Positions 8,619 through 17,392 of a stretch of DNA of 64,000 nucleotides are shown here, piece by piece (position 1 is the first letter of the stretch; the number at the start of each line of letters is the position of its first letter). Below the pieces are notes generated by a model that ran no database searches, was not told the origin of the DNA, and saw only the letters and a program-made list of their open reading frames with translations. Position numbers and translations under genes: made by a program. The stretch spans positions 1 through 64,000 of the forward strand of contig CALFVX010000006.1 in the NCBI GenBank assembly GCA_937928765.1, in the 5' to 3' direction. The stretch is from an uncultured Endomicrobiia bacterium. GTDB taxonomy: Bacteria > Elusimicrobiota > Endomicrobiia > DTEH01.

Positions 8619-8672
8619 ATTTTTTTATTTTTTTAAGAATTAATTTAAGACTTAGCTGAAAGGAGTTGAAAA

Positions 8673-9131
8673 ATGAAAATTACAAGCTTTCTTGATAACA
8701 AATCTATAGTGATACCTTTAAAAAGTAAAGATAAAAAGTCTATTATAAGAGAATTGATAGAAGTTTTGGCACAAAACCAAAAAGTTAAAGATAAAGAAGA
8801 AGCATTTAAAAGTGTTATGGAGAGAGAAAAACTAGGTTCTACAGGAGTTGGGTCTAATATTGCTATACCACACGGAAGAACTTTTGCAGTAGAGAGATTA
8901 GTAGGCGCATTAGGTATTTCACCACAAGGAGTTGATTTTGAATCTTTAGATGGTGATCCAGTGTATTTTATATTTTTGATATTGTCACCTTTAGAAGCAA
9001 CTGGAGATTATCTAAGAGCAATTTCTCGTGTTTCAAGATTTTTTAAAGATAGATTTTTTAGGGAAGCGTTAAGAAATGTTTCTTCTTCTGAAGAAGCAAT
9101 GAAAATCATTAAACAAGAAGATAACTTTTAG
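8673..9131 (+). CDS. ptsN: PTS IIA protein, nitrogen/fructose type
   Basis: A 152-aa EIIA-Ntr-type regulator. The phospho-acceptor histidine is His67 in GVGSNIAIPHGRT. The remaining sequence matches the PTS_EIIA_2 domain over its full length with no attached transporter domain, which favours a regulatory role. No ptsP or NPr gene is nearby; the HPr and EI encoded at 15.4-17.4 kb are plausible phosphate donors. Start supported by AAAGGAG at 8659-8665. rapZ begins 3 nt after its stop. Confidence 0.94.
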   Translation: MKITSFLDNKSIVIPLKSKDKKSIIRELIEVLAQNQKVKDKEEAFKSVMEREKLGSTGVGSNIAIPHGRTFAVERLVGALGISPQGVDFESLDGDPVYFIFLILSPLEATGDYLRAISRVSRFFKDRFFREALRNVSSSEEAMKIIKQEDNF

Positions 9132-9134
9132 TTA

Positions 9135-10007
9135 ATGAAAAAAAATAAAAGATTAATAATAGTATCAGGACTTTCCGGAGCAGGTAAAAGCCAAGTTTTG
9201 AATATTCTTGAGGATAATGGATATTTTTGTGTAGACAATCTTCCTGTAAAATTATTAGACAAATTTATATCTTTAGTAAAACACACAAAAAGAGAAAAAT
9301 TTGCAGTAGGAATGGATATACGTTCTGTAGAAAATGTAGATGAATTAGTAAAAGTTTTTGAAAAATTTTTTGTAAAGAAAAGTTTAGGTTTTGAAATTAC
9401 AAAAATCTTTCTTGAAGCAAGTATAAATGTTTTAATAGAACGTTTTTCTGAAACAAGAAGGAAACATCCTTTAGGTGGACAGCTAACTGTAGCGATTAAG
9501 AAAGAACAGAATATATTAAAAAAAATAAAGAAGTTTTCTGATTTTGTAGTTGATACTTCTGCTTTGAATTTGTCGCAACTAAGAAATAAAATATTGTATA
9601 TTTTGGAAAATAAGATATATGGAAAATTAAATATTAATATTATATCTTTTGGATATAAATTTGGTATACCTTTAAATTCAGATATGATTTTTGATACTAG
9701 ATTTTTACCTAACCCTAATTATGTTGAGTCATTAAGGAGTCTTATCGGTAAGGATAAAAAAGTTCAGGAATATTTATTAAATTTAGAGATAACACAAAAG
9801 TTTTTAGAACACATAAAAAATATTATAGATTTTTTATTACCCCAAGTGTTAAAAGAAGGTAAGAATTATTTTACAATAGCTTTTGGATGTACTGGTGGAC
9901 GACATAGGTCAGTTACTATTGCTGAGGTTGTTTATAAATATTTGATAGATTTGAAGAAAAAAAAGAATTACAACTATTCTTTATCTATAATTCATCGCGA
10001 TATTTAA
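9135..10007 (+). CDS. rapZ: RNase adapter / nucleotide-binding protein RapZ (YvcJ)
   Basis: A 290-aa P-loop protein. Walker A SGLSGAGKS is at residues 11-19, followed by GYFCVDNLP. The C-terminal domain carries DTRFLPNPNY and FGCTGGRHRSVTIAE, the family signature. In E. coli RapZ controls GlmS through the GlmZ small RNA; in Bacillus the homologue YvcJ is a GTPase. Neither glmS nor such an RNA is seen here. It lies tightly between ptsN and yvcK, an arrangement conserved in many bacteria. Confidence 0.95.
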   Translation: MKKNKRLIIVSGLSGAGKSQVLNILEDNGYFCVDNLPVKLLDKFISLVKHTKREKFAVGMDIRSVENVDELVKVFEKFFVKKSLGFEITKIFLEASINVLIERFSETRRKHPLGGQLTVAIKKEQNILKKIKKFSDFVVDTSALNLSQLRNKILYILENKIYGKLNINIISFGYKFGIPLNSDMIFDTRFLPNPNYVESLRSLIGKDKKVQEYLLNLEITQKFLEHIKNIIDFLLPQVLKEGKNYFTIAFGCTGGRHRSVTIAEVVYKYLIDLKKKKNYNYSLSIIHRDI

Positions 10008-10013
10008 TCTAAT

Positions 10014-10988
10014 ATGGAACATAAAAAGAAAGTTGTAGCAATAGGTGGTGGCACAGGATTATCAACTTTATTGAGAGGATTAAGAAAATATGACAGTATA
10101 GATATTTCTGCAATAGTCACGATGATGGATGACGGTGGTAGTTCTGGAAGATTAAAGAAAGAGTTTGGTTTTTTGCCTTTAGGAGATATAAGAAATTGTT
10201 TAATAGCATTGTCTACTAAAGAAAATGTGTTGACTAAACTTTTTAGTTATCGTTTTCCTACAACTAAAAAAAATCCGCAAGTAGGTGGACATTCGTTAGG
10301 AAATTTGTTAATGATAGCGCTATCTGATATTTATGGTGGATTTGATAATGCTATAAAAAAAATCTCAGAGATATTATCTATTAAAGGTAAAGTTTTACCT
10401 ATTACTTTGCAATCAGCACAACTTGTTGCTATACTTGAAAATGGTAAAAAAACTGTTGGTGAAACAAAAATCTCAAAGTCCAAACAACCAATTATTAAGC
10501 TTTCATTAAATCCGTCAAAGGTGAGGCATCATCCTGAGGTTGTTAAAGAAATATTGTCTGCTGATATGATAATTATTGGTCCTGGATCATTATTTACTTC
10601 ATTGTTGCCTAATATTTTGATAGAAGAGGTTTCTAATGCAATAAGTAATTCTTTAGCCAAAAAAGTTTACATATGTAATATTATGACGCAACCGTCTGAA
10701 ACAGATGGCTATTCAGTTGAAGATCATATAAAAAAAATTTACGAACATTGTAAACATAAATTTATTTTTGACTATGTGATAATTAATAAAAGCAAATTTT
10801 CACATAAAAAAATTTTAAATAAATACATAAAAGAAAACTCATCACCTGTAGAAATAAGAAATATTCATACATTAAAAAATTTAGCAAAAAATGTTATCCA
10901 GGAGAGTTTAGTGAGTATAACTAGAAAAGAAAAGTACATTCGTCATCATTCTGACAAGTTGGCAAGATTAATATTAAGTATTTTATGA
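10014..10988 (+). CDS. yvcK: YvcK / CofD-like gluconeogenesis factor
   Basis: A 324-aa protein of the YvcK family, which binds UDP-sugars and is needed for growth on gluconeogenic carbon and for cell-wall homeostasis in Bacillus. The N-terminus has AIGGGTGLSTLLRGL, then TMMDDGGSSGRLKKEFG and PLGDIRNCLIALS. IIGPGSLFTSLLPN lies in the middle. All are family signatures. The 3' end overlaps the PTS IIA gene by 4 nt, linking the regulatory genes to the transporter operon. Confidence 0.95.
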   Translation: MEHKKKVVAIGGGTGLSTLLRGLRKYDSIDISAIVTMMDDGGSSGRLKKEFGFLPLGDIRNCLIALSTKENVLTKLFSYRFPTTKKNPQVGGHSLGNLLMIALSDIYGGFDNAIKKISEILSIKGKVLPITLQSAQLVAILENGKKTVGETKISKSKQPIIKLSLNPSKVRHHPEVVKEILSADMIIIGPGSLFTSLLPNILIEEVSNAISNSLAKKVYICNIMTQPSETDGYSVEDHIKKIYEHCKHKFIFDYVIINKSKFSHKKILNKYIKENSSPVEIRNIHTLKNLAKNVIQESLVSITRKEKYIRHHSDKLARLILSIL

Positions 10989-11413
10989 TAAACAATATTG
11001 GATTTATAATAATAACTCATAGTTTGCTTGCAGAAGGGTTAAAAAACGCATTGTTTTCTATAATAGGAAAAAAAGAGAAAGTTGTAAGTATACCAATAAA
11101 TTCAGAATTTAATTTGGAATATTTATGTAATTTGTTAAAACAAGAAATTGAGAATTTAAATTGTGAGTATATAATAATTTTTACAGATATGTTGGGCGGA
11201 ACACCGTGTAATATTTCATTAAGAATTTGTAGAGATTTTAGTAATGTTTATATTATTAGTGGAGTAAATTTGTATATGTTAATTTATGCCTTAAACTTAA
11301 AAGAACAAAATGAAATTAAAGATATAAACGAATATGTTGAAAAAATAATTTCTGAAGGTAAAAAAAGTATTTCTAATGTAAAAGAGGTCTTTAACAAAAA
11401 ATTTTTTAAGTAA
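10985..11413 (+). CDS. PTS mannose-family IIA component
   Basis: A 142-aa EIIA of the mannose/fructose/sorbose family, a soluble phosphocarrier between HPr and IIB. The phospho-acceptor is His12 in IITHSLLAEGL. TDMLGGTPCN near residue 61 corresponds to the family's GG(S/T)P loop. It is a separate protein, whereas E. coli ManX fuses IIA and IIB. It overlaps yvcK by 4 nt, and IIB starts 3 nt after its stop. Substrate specificity cannot be read from IIA. Confidence 0.9.
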   Translation: MINNIGFIIITHSLLAEGLKNALFSIIGKKEKVVSIPINSEFNLEYLCNLLKQEIENLNCEYIIIFTDMLGGTPCNISLRICRDFSNVYIISGVNLYMLIYALNLKEQNEIKDINEYVEKIISEGKKSISNVKEVFNKKFFK

Positions 11414-11416
11414 TTT

Positions 11417-11929
11417 ATGAGTTACATAATAAGAGTAGACGATAGATTAATACATGGACAAGTTGTTGAAGGGTGGATAAAATCCTTAAATATAGATACG
11501 ATTGTAATTTGTTCTGATTTTGTTGCCTGTGATGTTATAGAAAAAACTTTATTTGAAATATCAACTCCAAAACATGTTAAGCTTGAATGTAATACTATTA
11601 TTTTAACGGCAAAAAATTTAACTGATGGTGTATATGATAAAGGTAATGTTTTGATATTAGTTTCTTCCTTAGAAGAACTTTGCAGTTTAATTTTAGAAAC
11701 AAGGAAAATTATTTCTGATTATATTTTTCCTCCTGTAAATATTGGAGGGATTAGATATTGTGAAGGTAAAAAACAGATATATAAAGCATTATGTTTAAAT
11801 AAAAATGAAGTTAACATTATTAAAAAATTGAATGACTTAGGAATAATCTTAGAGTATTATTTGTTACCTTTTGATACAAAAGTTGTATTAAATAATATAA
11901 TTATTGAAATAGAAAGAGCTATGGAATAG
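11417..11929 (+). CDS. PTS mannose/sorbose-family IIB component
   Basis: A 170-aa EIIB of the mannose/sorbose family. The N-terminal RVDDRLIHGQV contains the phospho-acceptor His13, the most diagnostic motif of the family. Length is typical of a stand-alone IIB. Its ATG is preceded by AATTT with no Shine-Dalgarno and lies 3 nt after the IIA stop, so it may depend on translational coupling. It transfers phosphate to the sugar bound by IIC-IID, whose genes follow after the GH57 gene. Confidence 0.93.
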   Translation: MSYIIRVDDRLIHGQVVEGWIKSLNIDTIVICSDFVACDVIEKTLFEISTPKHVKLECNTIILTAKNLTDGVYDKGNVLILVSSLEELCSLILETRKIISDYIFPPVNIGGIRYCEGKKQIYKALCLNKNEVNIIKKLNDLGIILEYYLLPFDTKVVLNNIIIEIERAME

Positions 11930-11948
11930 CATTTTAATAGGGAAATTT

Positions 11949-14003
11949 ATGAGCAAAGTGTACTTTTTATTAGGGATACATAATCATCAACCGGTTGGGA
12001 ATTTTGAAAACATAATAGAAGAGGCGTATAATAAATCATACAAACCATTTTTGGATGTAATGTATAAATTTCCAAATGTAAAATTTTCTTTACATTGTTC
12101 AGGCGTTTTATGGGATTATTTTGTTGATAGACATCCTGAATATATTGAATTAGTTAAAGAGATGGTTAAAAGAAAACAACTTGAGATTATTTCTGGTGGA
12201 TATTATGAGCCAATTTTGTGTTCTATACCTCAAAATGATCGTTTAGGTCAAATAAAAATGATGAACGAATTTATATATAATACTTTTGAATTAGAACCCA
12301 AAGGTTTATGGTTAACAGAACGTGTATGGGAACAAAGTGTAGTAAAAGAAATAGTTGATGCAGGTATAAAATATACTCTTGTTGATGATTATACCTTTTA
12401 TTCTGCAGGGATAAATAGACTTGAAAATTCAGAACTTACTGATTATTATATAACAGATGAAGAAGGAAGAACACTTTATATTTTTCCAATCTCTCAAACT
12501 TTAAGATACTACATACCTTTTAAAACTGTAGAAGATGTAATAAATTTATTTTTAAAATTTTCACAAGGGCATCCTTTAGAAATCACTTCTTTAACAATGG
12601 GTGATGATGGTGAGAAATTTGGTATGTGGCCAAAGACTTATGAGCATGTATACCAAAAAAAATGGCTGGAAAATTTTCTAAAAAAAATTATAGAAAATAA
12701 AAAATGGTTAAAAACAGCAACTTTTTCAGAATATATTTCTTTGAAACCTCCTAAACAAAGGATATACTTACCTACATCATCTTATTTTGAAATGGGAGAA
12801 TGGTCATTGCCTACTTCTACTCAGGAGATTTTTGAACAATTAATTAAAATGGCAGATAATATACCTTATAAAGAGATTGTTTCACAATTTATACGTGGTG
12901 GATATTGGAAAAATTTTTTTACAAAATATAACGAAGCTAATAATATGCATAAGAAGATGATTTATGTTTCAGAAAAACTTCAAAATAATAGTGATATTAA
13001 TTTAAAAAAAACTTTTTACAAATCTCAATGTAATTGCGCATATTGGCATGGTGTGTTTGGAGGATTATATCTGCCTCATTTAAGGGAAGCAGTTTATGAA
13101 AATCTTATTGAGGTAGGAAAGAATGTATCTAAAAAAGGAATACAGAAATTTGATTTTGACAAAGATGGGCAAGAAGAAGTTGTTGTTGAGACAGAAAATT
13201 TTGATGTTTTTATAAAACCATCTTATGGTGGCAGTATTTTTGAAATTGATTTAAAAAAATATAATAAAAACTTACTAAATGTATTAACAAGAAGAAAGGA
13301 AGCATATCATAATAGGCTGATTGAATTTGAAAAAAATAATTCTCAACTTGAAATTGAAAAAGTTAAAACAATACATGATTTGGTTTTAGTTAAGGAACAA
13401 GGATTAAGTAAAAAATTGTATTATGATTGGTATAATAGAAATAGCTTCTTAGATCATTTTTTACATCCGGATACTAAATTTGAAGATTTTTATAAATGTC
13501 AGTTTGGCGAACAAGGGAATTTTACTATAGAAGCATATAAAATAGAAAATATAGATAAAAAAAATTTCATAATAACTTTATCTCGTGAAGGCAATGTTTG
13601 GTTGGATTCTAAAAAATATGATATATATATTAGAAAAGAGTTTAAAATAGATGATAAAAACAGCCTGTTAAAATGCAATTATGAAATAAAAAATTTGTCA
13701 AAGGAAGAGGTAAATCTATGGTTTCTTATAGAATTAAATTTAATGTTATTTAAAATACCAAAAGATTTTTTTGGTGAAAAATTAACAGATAAAATAAATA
13801 TATCTGAAGATTATAAAGGATTTAAAGTTGATATTGTTTTATCAAATAAAACAAAAGTTTGGTGTTTCCCTATAGAGACAATATCTTTGTCAGAGGCTGG
13901 GTTTGAACGTACATATCAAGGTTTATGTATAGCACCTAACTTTAACTTTTTTTTAAAACCACAAGAAATATATTCTTTTGAATTAATTATGAAAGTATTA
14001 TGA
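11949..14003 (+). CDS. GH57 alpha-amylase / 4-alpha-glucanotransferase
   Basis: A 684-aa cytoplasmic enzyme (no signal peptide) of glycoside hydrolase family 57, acting on alpha-1,4-glucans. Conserved regions in order: HNHQPVGNF (11-19), SGGYYEPIL (82-90), GLWLTERVWE (119-128) with the likely nucleophile Glu124, and LTMGDDGEKFG (215-225) with the likely acid/base Asp219 or Asp220. The C-terminal half is beta-rich and matches the accessory domains of the Dictyoglomus AmyA/Thermococcus 4-alpha-glucanotransferase group in length. It sits between PTS IIB and IIC and overlaps IIC by 4 nt. Hydrolase versus transferase activity is unresolved. Confidence 0.93.
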   Translation: MSKVYFLLGIHNHQPVGNFENIIEEAYNKSYKPFLDVMYKFPNVKFSLHCSGVLWDYFVDRHPEYIELVKEMVKRKQLEIISGGYYEPILCSIPQNDRLGQIKMMNEFIYNTFELEPKGLWLTERVWEQSVVKEIVDAGIKYTLVDDYTFYSAGINRLENSELTDYYITDEEGRTLYIFPISQTLRYYIPFKTVEDVINLFLKFSQGHPLEITSLTMGDDGEKFGMWPKTYEHVYQKKWLENFLKKIIENKKWLKTATFSEYISLKPPKQRIYLPTSSYFEMGEWSLPTSTQEIFEQLIKMADNIPYKEIVSQFIRGGYWKNFFTKYNEANNMHKKMIYVSEKLQNNSDINLKKTFYKSQCNCAYWHGVFGGLYLPHLREAVYENLIEVGKNVSKKGIQKFDFDKDGQEEVVVETENFDVFIKPSYGGSIFEIDLKKYNKNLLNVLTRRKEAYHNRLIEFEKNNSQLEIEKVKTIHDLVLVKEQGLSKKLYYDWYNRNSFLDHFLHPDTKFEDFYKCQFGEQGNFTIEAYKIENIDKKNFIITLSREGNVWLDSKKYDIYIRKEFKIDDKNSLLKCNYEIKNLSKEEVNLWFLIELNLMLFKIPKDFFGEKLTDKINISEDYKGFKVDIVLSNKTKVWCFPIETISLSEAGFERTYQGLCIAPNFNFFLKPQEIYSFELIMKVL

Positions 14004-14605
14004 TATTAAGTTTAAATTTTTTATTTTTAGCATTAATAAGTGGTTTTATACATTTAGATACTCTTGTTTTTGGTCAATTTATGTTTTCGCGACCTATTGT
14101 ATGTGGACCTATTGTTGGTTATTTAACAGGTTCTTTTACAAACGGGTTGTTATTAGGTGCTATATTTGAACTTCTATATATTTCAATTATTCCTGTAGGT
14201 ATAAAAATACCTTCAGATTCTACTGCTGCAACAATTTTTTCAGTAGTATGCGGTCAAATAACAAAATGTTTAGCATTAGGTGTTTTGTTAGGGGTATTAG
14301 TCGGATGGATTTATAAATATGTTGATATATTTTTAAGAAGTACAAATTCTATAATGTTAAGTTGGGTGGATAATTCTAAAGCAGAACTTGTAGTACAAAG
14401 GGTTAATTTTTTAGTAATATATGGTTTAGTTTCTTCATATTTAAAAACAATATTGTTTTATTTAATATTTTTTCCATTAATTAGTTTTATAGCAGTATTA
14501 ATATGTAAAACATTGATAGAATTAAATTTAGTTACCGCTGATTTAATTTATTTATTACCATCAATAGGTGTAGGAATAGGATTATATCATTTCACAGAAA
14601 GATGA
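14000..14605 (+). CDS. PTS mannose/sorbose-family IIC permease
   Basis: A 201-aa polytopic membrane protein, shorter than E. coli ManY (266 aa). Family features include GQFMFSRPIVCGPIVGYLTG near residues 25-45 and GAIFELLYISIIPVGIKIPSD near 50-75. Several further hydrophobic helices follow, ending near TADLIYLLPSIGVGIGLYHF. With IID it forms the sugar-translocating channel. It overlaps GH57 upstream and IID downstream by 4 nt each, so translation of all three is coupled. Confidence 0.88.
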   Translation: MILSLNFLFLALISGFIHLDTLVFGQFMFSRPIVCGPIVGYLTGSFTNGLLLGAIFELLYISIIPVGIKIPSDSTAATIFSVVCGQITKCLALGVLLGVLVGWIYKYVDIFLRSTNSIMLSWVDNSKAELVVQRVNFLVIYGLVSSYLKTILFYLIFFPLISFIAVLICKTLIELNLVTADLIYLLPSIGVGIGLYHFTER

Positions 14606-15357
14606 ATTTTAAAATTTTTATTATAACATTTTTAAGATCATTTTTTTTAGAAAGTTTATGGAATTATGAACGTATGCAAAATGTAGGTTTTGTATTTACT
14701 ATAATACCATTTCTTAAAAGCTTGTATAAGGACAAGTTTAAACTTGCAGAACGAATAAAGGCACATTTTGGTTTCTTTAACACACATCCTTATTTAGCAA
14801 ATTTGTTAATAGCTATTACGATAAAGAAAGAAGAAGAATATTCTAAAGGCTTAATTGATTCACAAGAAGTTATAAGAACAAAAACAATGCTTGGTGGACC
14901 AATTGCTGCAATTGGAGATAGACTGATATGGTCAACCTGGAGGGTATTTTGTGGTATGTTGGTTTTATCATATCTTTTTTTATATGGCAAATATTTTTAT
15001 CTTAAAGTAAATATATGGTTTGTTATTTTATTTTTTTTGATAATATATAATTTTGTTGGCCATTTACCATTTAGGTTTTTAGGTATTTATTTTGGATATC
15101 ATTATAGCAAAGATATTGTCCAAAAATTAGCAAAGTTTGAATTACAGAAAATTGTCCAGGTTATAAGAAATACAGGAGTTATAATTTTACTTATAAGTTC
15201 ATTTGTATATAGTAGTTCTTTAAAGGATGTTAAATTAATATTGATGTTTTGGTCAAATATTTTATTAAGTTTGTTTATGAGTAGAAAACATGCTGAAGTT
15301 GTTATATTTTATACTGTAGCAATTTTGAATTTTTTAATTTTGGTTATTTTGAGATGA
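14602..15357 (+). CDS. PTS mannose/sorbose-family IID component
   Basis: A 251-aa membrane component. Family hallmarks include SLWNYERMQNVGFVFTIIPFL near the N-terminus, FFNTHPYLANLL near residue 55 and GGPIAAIGDRLIWSTWR near residue 96. C-terminal transmembrane helices occupy about 100-251. It partners with IIC for transport and phosphorylation. It overlaps IIC and HPr by 4 nt. It is slightly shorter than ManZ (about 283 aa). Confidence 0.93.
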   Translation: MNFKIFIITFLRSFFLESLWNYERMQNVGFVFTIIPFLKSLYKDKFKLAERIKAHFGFFNTHPYLANLLIAITIKKEEEYSKGLIDSQEVIRTKTMLGGPIAAIGDRLIWSTWRVFCGMLVLSYLFLYGKYFYLKVNIWFVILFFLIIYNFVGHLPFRFLGIYFGYHYSKDIVQKLAKFELQKIVQVIRNTGVIILLISSFVYSSSLKDVKLILMFWSNILLSLFMSRKHAEVVIFYTVAILNFLILVILR

Positions 15358-15626
15358 TAGAACAAGAATTTGTTATAAAGAATAAATTAGGGTTACATGC
15401 AAAACCTGCAAATGAATTTGTTAAAAGGATGTCTAAGTATAAGTCCTCAATAAAAATTTTTAAAGGAGATGAAGTAGCAGATGCAAGAAGTATTCTTGAG
15501 TTATTAATTTTAGCAGTTGCTTGTGGTGAAAAAATAAAAGTAATAGTTGATGGCGAAGATGAACAACAAGTAATACAAGAAATAAAAGATTTAATTGAGA
15601 ACAAATTTTACACGGAACCAATATAA
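15354..15626 (+). CDS. ptsH: phosphocarrier protein HPr
   Basis: A 90-aa HPr. The catalytic histidine is His15 in GLHAKPA. Ser46 in ADARSILELL corresponds exactly to the regulatory serine phosphorylated by HPr kinase in other bacteria, although no hprK is in this window. It relays phosphate from EI to the IIA encoded in the same operon and possibly to PtsN. It overlaps IID by 4 nt, and EI starts on its last base. Confidence 0.96.
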   Translation: MIEQEFVIKNKLGLHAKPANEFVKRMSKYKSSIKIFKGDEVADARSILELLILAVACGEKIKVIVDGEDEQQVIQEIKDLIENKFYTEPI

Positions 15627-17359
15627 TGAAAAAAGAAAAAGTTTTTAAAGGTATACCTGCATGTGAAGGTATCGGCATAGGTAAAGTGTTTTTACTAGAA
15701 CGAGAAGAAGATTTAATTATTCCTATAAGAAGAATAACTAAAGATGCTGTAAAAAGAGAAATGACGAAATATAAAGAGGCTTTAGATGCAACTAAAAAAG
15801 AATTGATTAACACAAAGGAAAGGATTTTAAAAGTTTTAGGCAAACAACACATAGCTTTAGTAGAAGCATATGTTGCTATTTTAGAGGATCAACTTTTAAC
15901 CCGTGATTTGGTAAGAATGATTGAAGAAGAGCTTTTTTCTGCAGAGTATGCGTTAAGTGTTGCATTAAACCGTGTAATACAATCTTTTGAAAGAGTAGAA
16001 GATGAATATTTCCGAGGTAGAATTACAGATATTAGAGATGTTGGCAGAAAACTTATTCGTAATCTTATAGGGAAAGAAAGAAAAGATTTGTCGAAAGTTA
16101 CTAAAGAGGCTGTTGTTGTTGCACATACTTTAAATCCTCACGATATAATTATACTTAAAGAACAAAAGTGTTCTGGTTTTGCAGTAGATGTAGGAACAAA
16201 AACATCTCATATAGCTTTAGCAGCGCAAGGTTTGGAGATACCTGCTGTGGTTGGACTCAAATATATCACATCAGAAAGTATTGAGGATGACGATGAAATT
16301 ATAATAGATGGATATAATGGTATAGTAATATTAAATCCTGAATTAAAGGTTTTGCAGGAATATAAACAAAAGTATGAAAAAATTATTAAAGAGAAAGAAT
16401 TTCTGATTAAATTAAAAACTTTGCCTTCAGAAACTATAGATCATCATAGAATAACTTTAGTATCTAATATTGATTCTCATAGGGAAGTAGAAGAAGTTGT
16501 AAATTCTTCAGCAGAAGGGATTGGATTATTTAGAACGGAATATCACTATATAGACAATAATGAATTGCCTTCTGAAAAAGATTTGTACGAAATTTATAAA
16601 TATGTAGCAGAAAAAATTTATCCATATTATGTCACAATTAGAACATTTGATTTAGGAGCAGATAAACTTTCTCAACTTAGTTTAGAGGGTGTTGTTCCGG
16701 AGCAGTGTCCAGCTTTGGGTTTAAGAGGAATAAGACTGGCTTTGAAGTATAAGAATATATTTAAAACACAAATAAGATCAATTTTACGCTCTTCGTATAA
16801 GAGAAATGTAAGAATTATGTTTCCAATGGTATCTGATATAAAAGAAGTTATAGAGATAAAGCAACTTCTAGAAGTAGTAAAACAGGAATTAAAAAATGAA
16901 AAAATAGATTTTGATAAAAATATTCCTGTTGGAGTTATGATAGAAACACCATCTGCCGCACTCACATGTGATGTTATTATAGACTATGTTGATTTTGTTT
17001 CAATAGGTACAAACGATTTAATCCAATATACTCTTGCTGTAGATAGGCTTAATGAAAATGTTGCAGAACTTTATGATCCTTTGCATTTGTCTATTTTAAG
17101 ATTAATAAAATATGTAGTAGATTACGCTCATAGGAAGAAAAAACTTGTATCAATATGTGGGGAGATGGCTGCTGATTTGATGTTTACTAAATTTTTTGTT
17201 GGTGTTGGTATTGACGAATTAAGTGTGCCGCCAGCAGCTGTTTTAAAAATTAAGAAAGCAGTAAGAGATATTAATTATTCCGAAGCTAAAGAAGTTGTAG
17301 ATGAAATTTTGACATCTCATAAAGATAAAGAAAAAATAATTCAACTTCTTAAAGAATAA
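15626..17359 (+). CDS. ptsI: PTS enzyme I (PEP-protein phosphotransferase)
   Basis: A 577-aa enzyme I of typical length. The N-terminal HPr-binding and phosphohistidine domains contain the active His195 in GTKTSHIALAAQG. The C-terminal PEP-binding barrel has GIGLFRTEYHY, IRTFDLGADK, IMFPMV and SIGTNDLIQYTLA, with the active-site CGEMAAD near residue 508. It starts the phosphate relay from PEP. Together with HPr, IIA, IIB, IIC and IID it completes a full PTS in one operon. Confidence 0.97.
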   Translation: MKKEKVFKGIPACEGIGIGKVFLLEREEDLIIPIRRITKDAVKREMTKYKEALDATKKELINTKERILKVLGKQHIALVEAYVAILEDQLLTRDLVRMIEEELFSAEYALSVALNRVIQSFERVEDEYFRGRITDIRDVGRKLIRNLIGKERKDLSKVTKEAVVVAHTLNPHDIIILKEQKCSGFAVDVGTKTSHIALAAQGLEIPAVVGLKYITSESIEDDDEIIIDGYNGIVILNPELKVLQEYKQKYEKIIKEKEFLIKLKTLPSETIDHHRITLVSNIDSHREVEEVVNSSAEGIGLFRTEYHYIDNNELPSEKDLYEIYKYVAEKIYPYYVTIRTFDLGADKLSQLSLEGVVPEQCPALGLRGIRLALKYKNIFKTQIRSILRSSYKRNVRIMFPMVSDIKEVIEIKQLLEVVKQELKNEKIDFDKNIPVGVMIETPSAALTCDVIIDYVDFVSIGTNDLIQYTLAVDRLNENVAELYDPLHLSILRLIKYVVDYAHRKKKLVSICGEMAADLMFTKFFVGVGIDELSVPPAAVLKIKKAVRDINYSEAKEVVDEILTSHKDKEKIIQLLKE

Positions 17360-17392
17360 AAAATAATTCTTTCCAAAAAATCATTATCTATT

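Noticed and set aside
15460..15852. Minus-strand 130-codon ORF opposite ptsH and ptsI
   Set aside because: Fully antisense to two strongly conserved genes; low-complexity sequence and no family resemblance.
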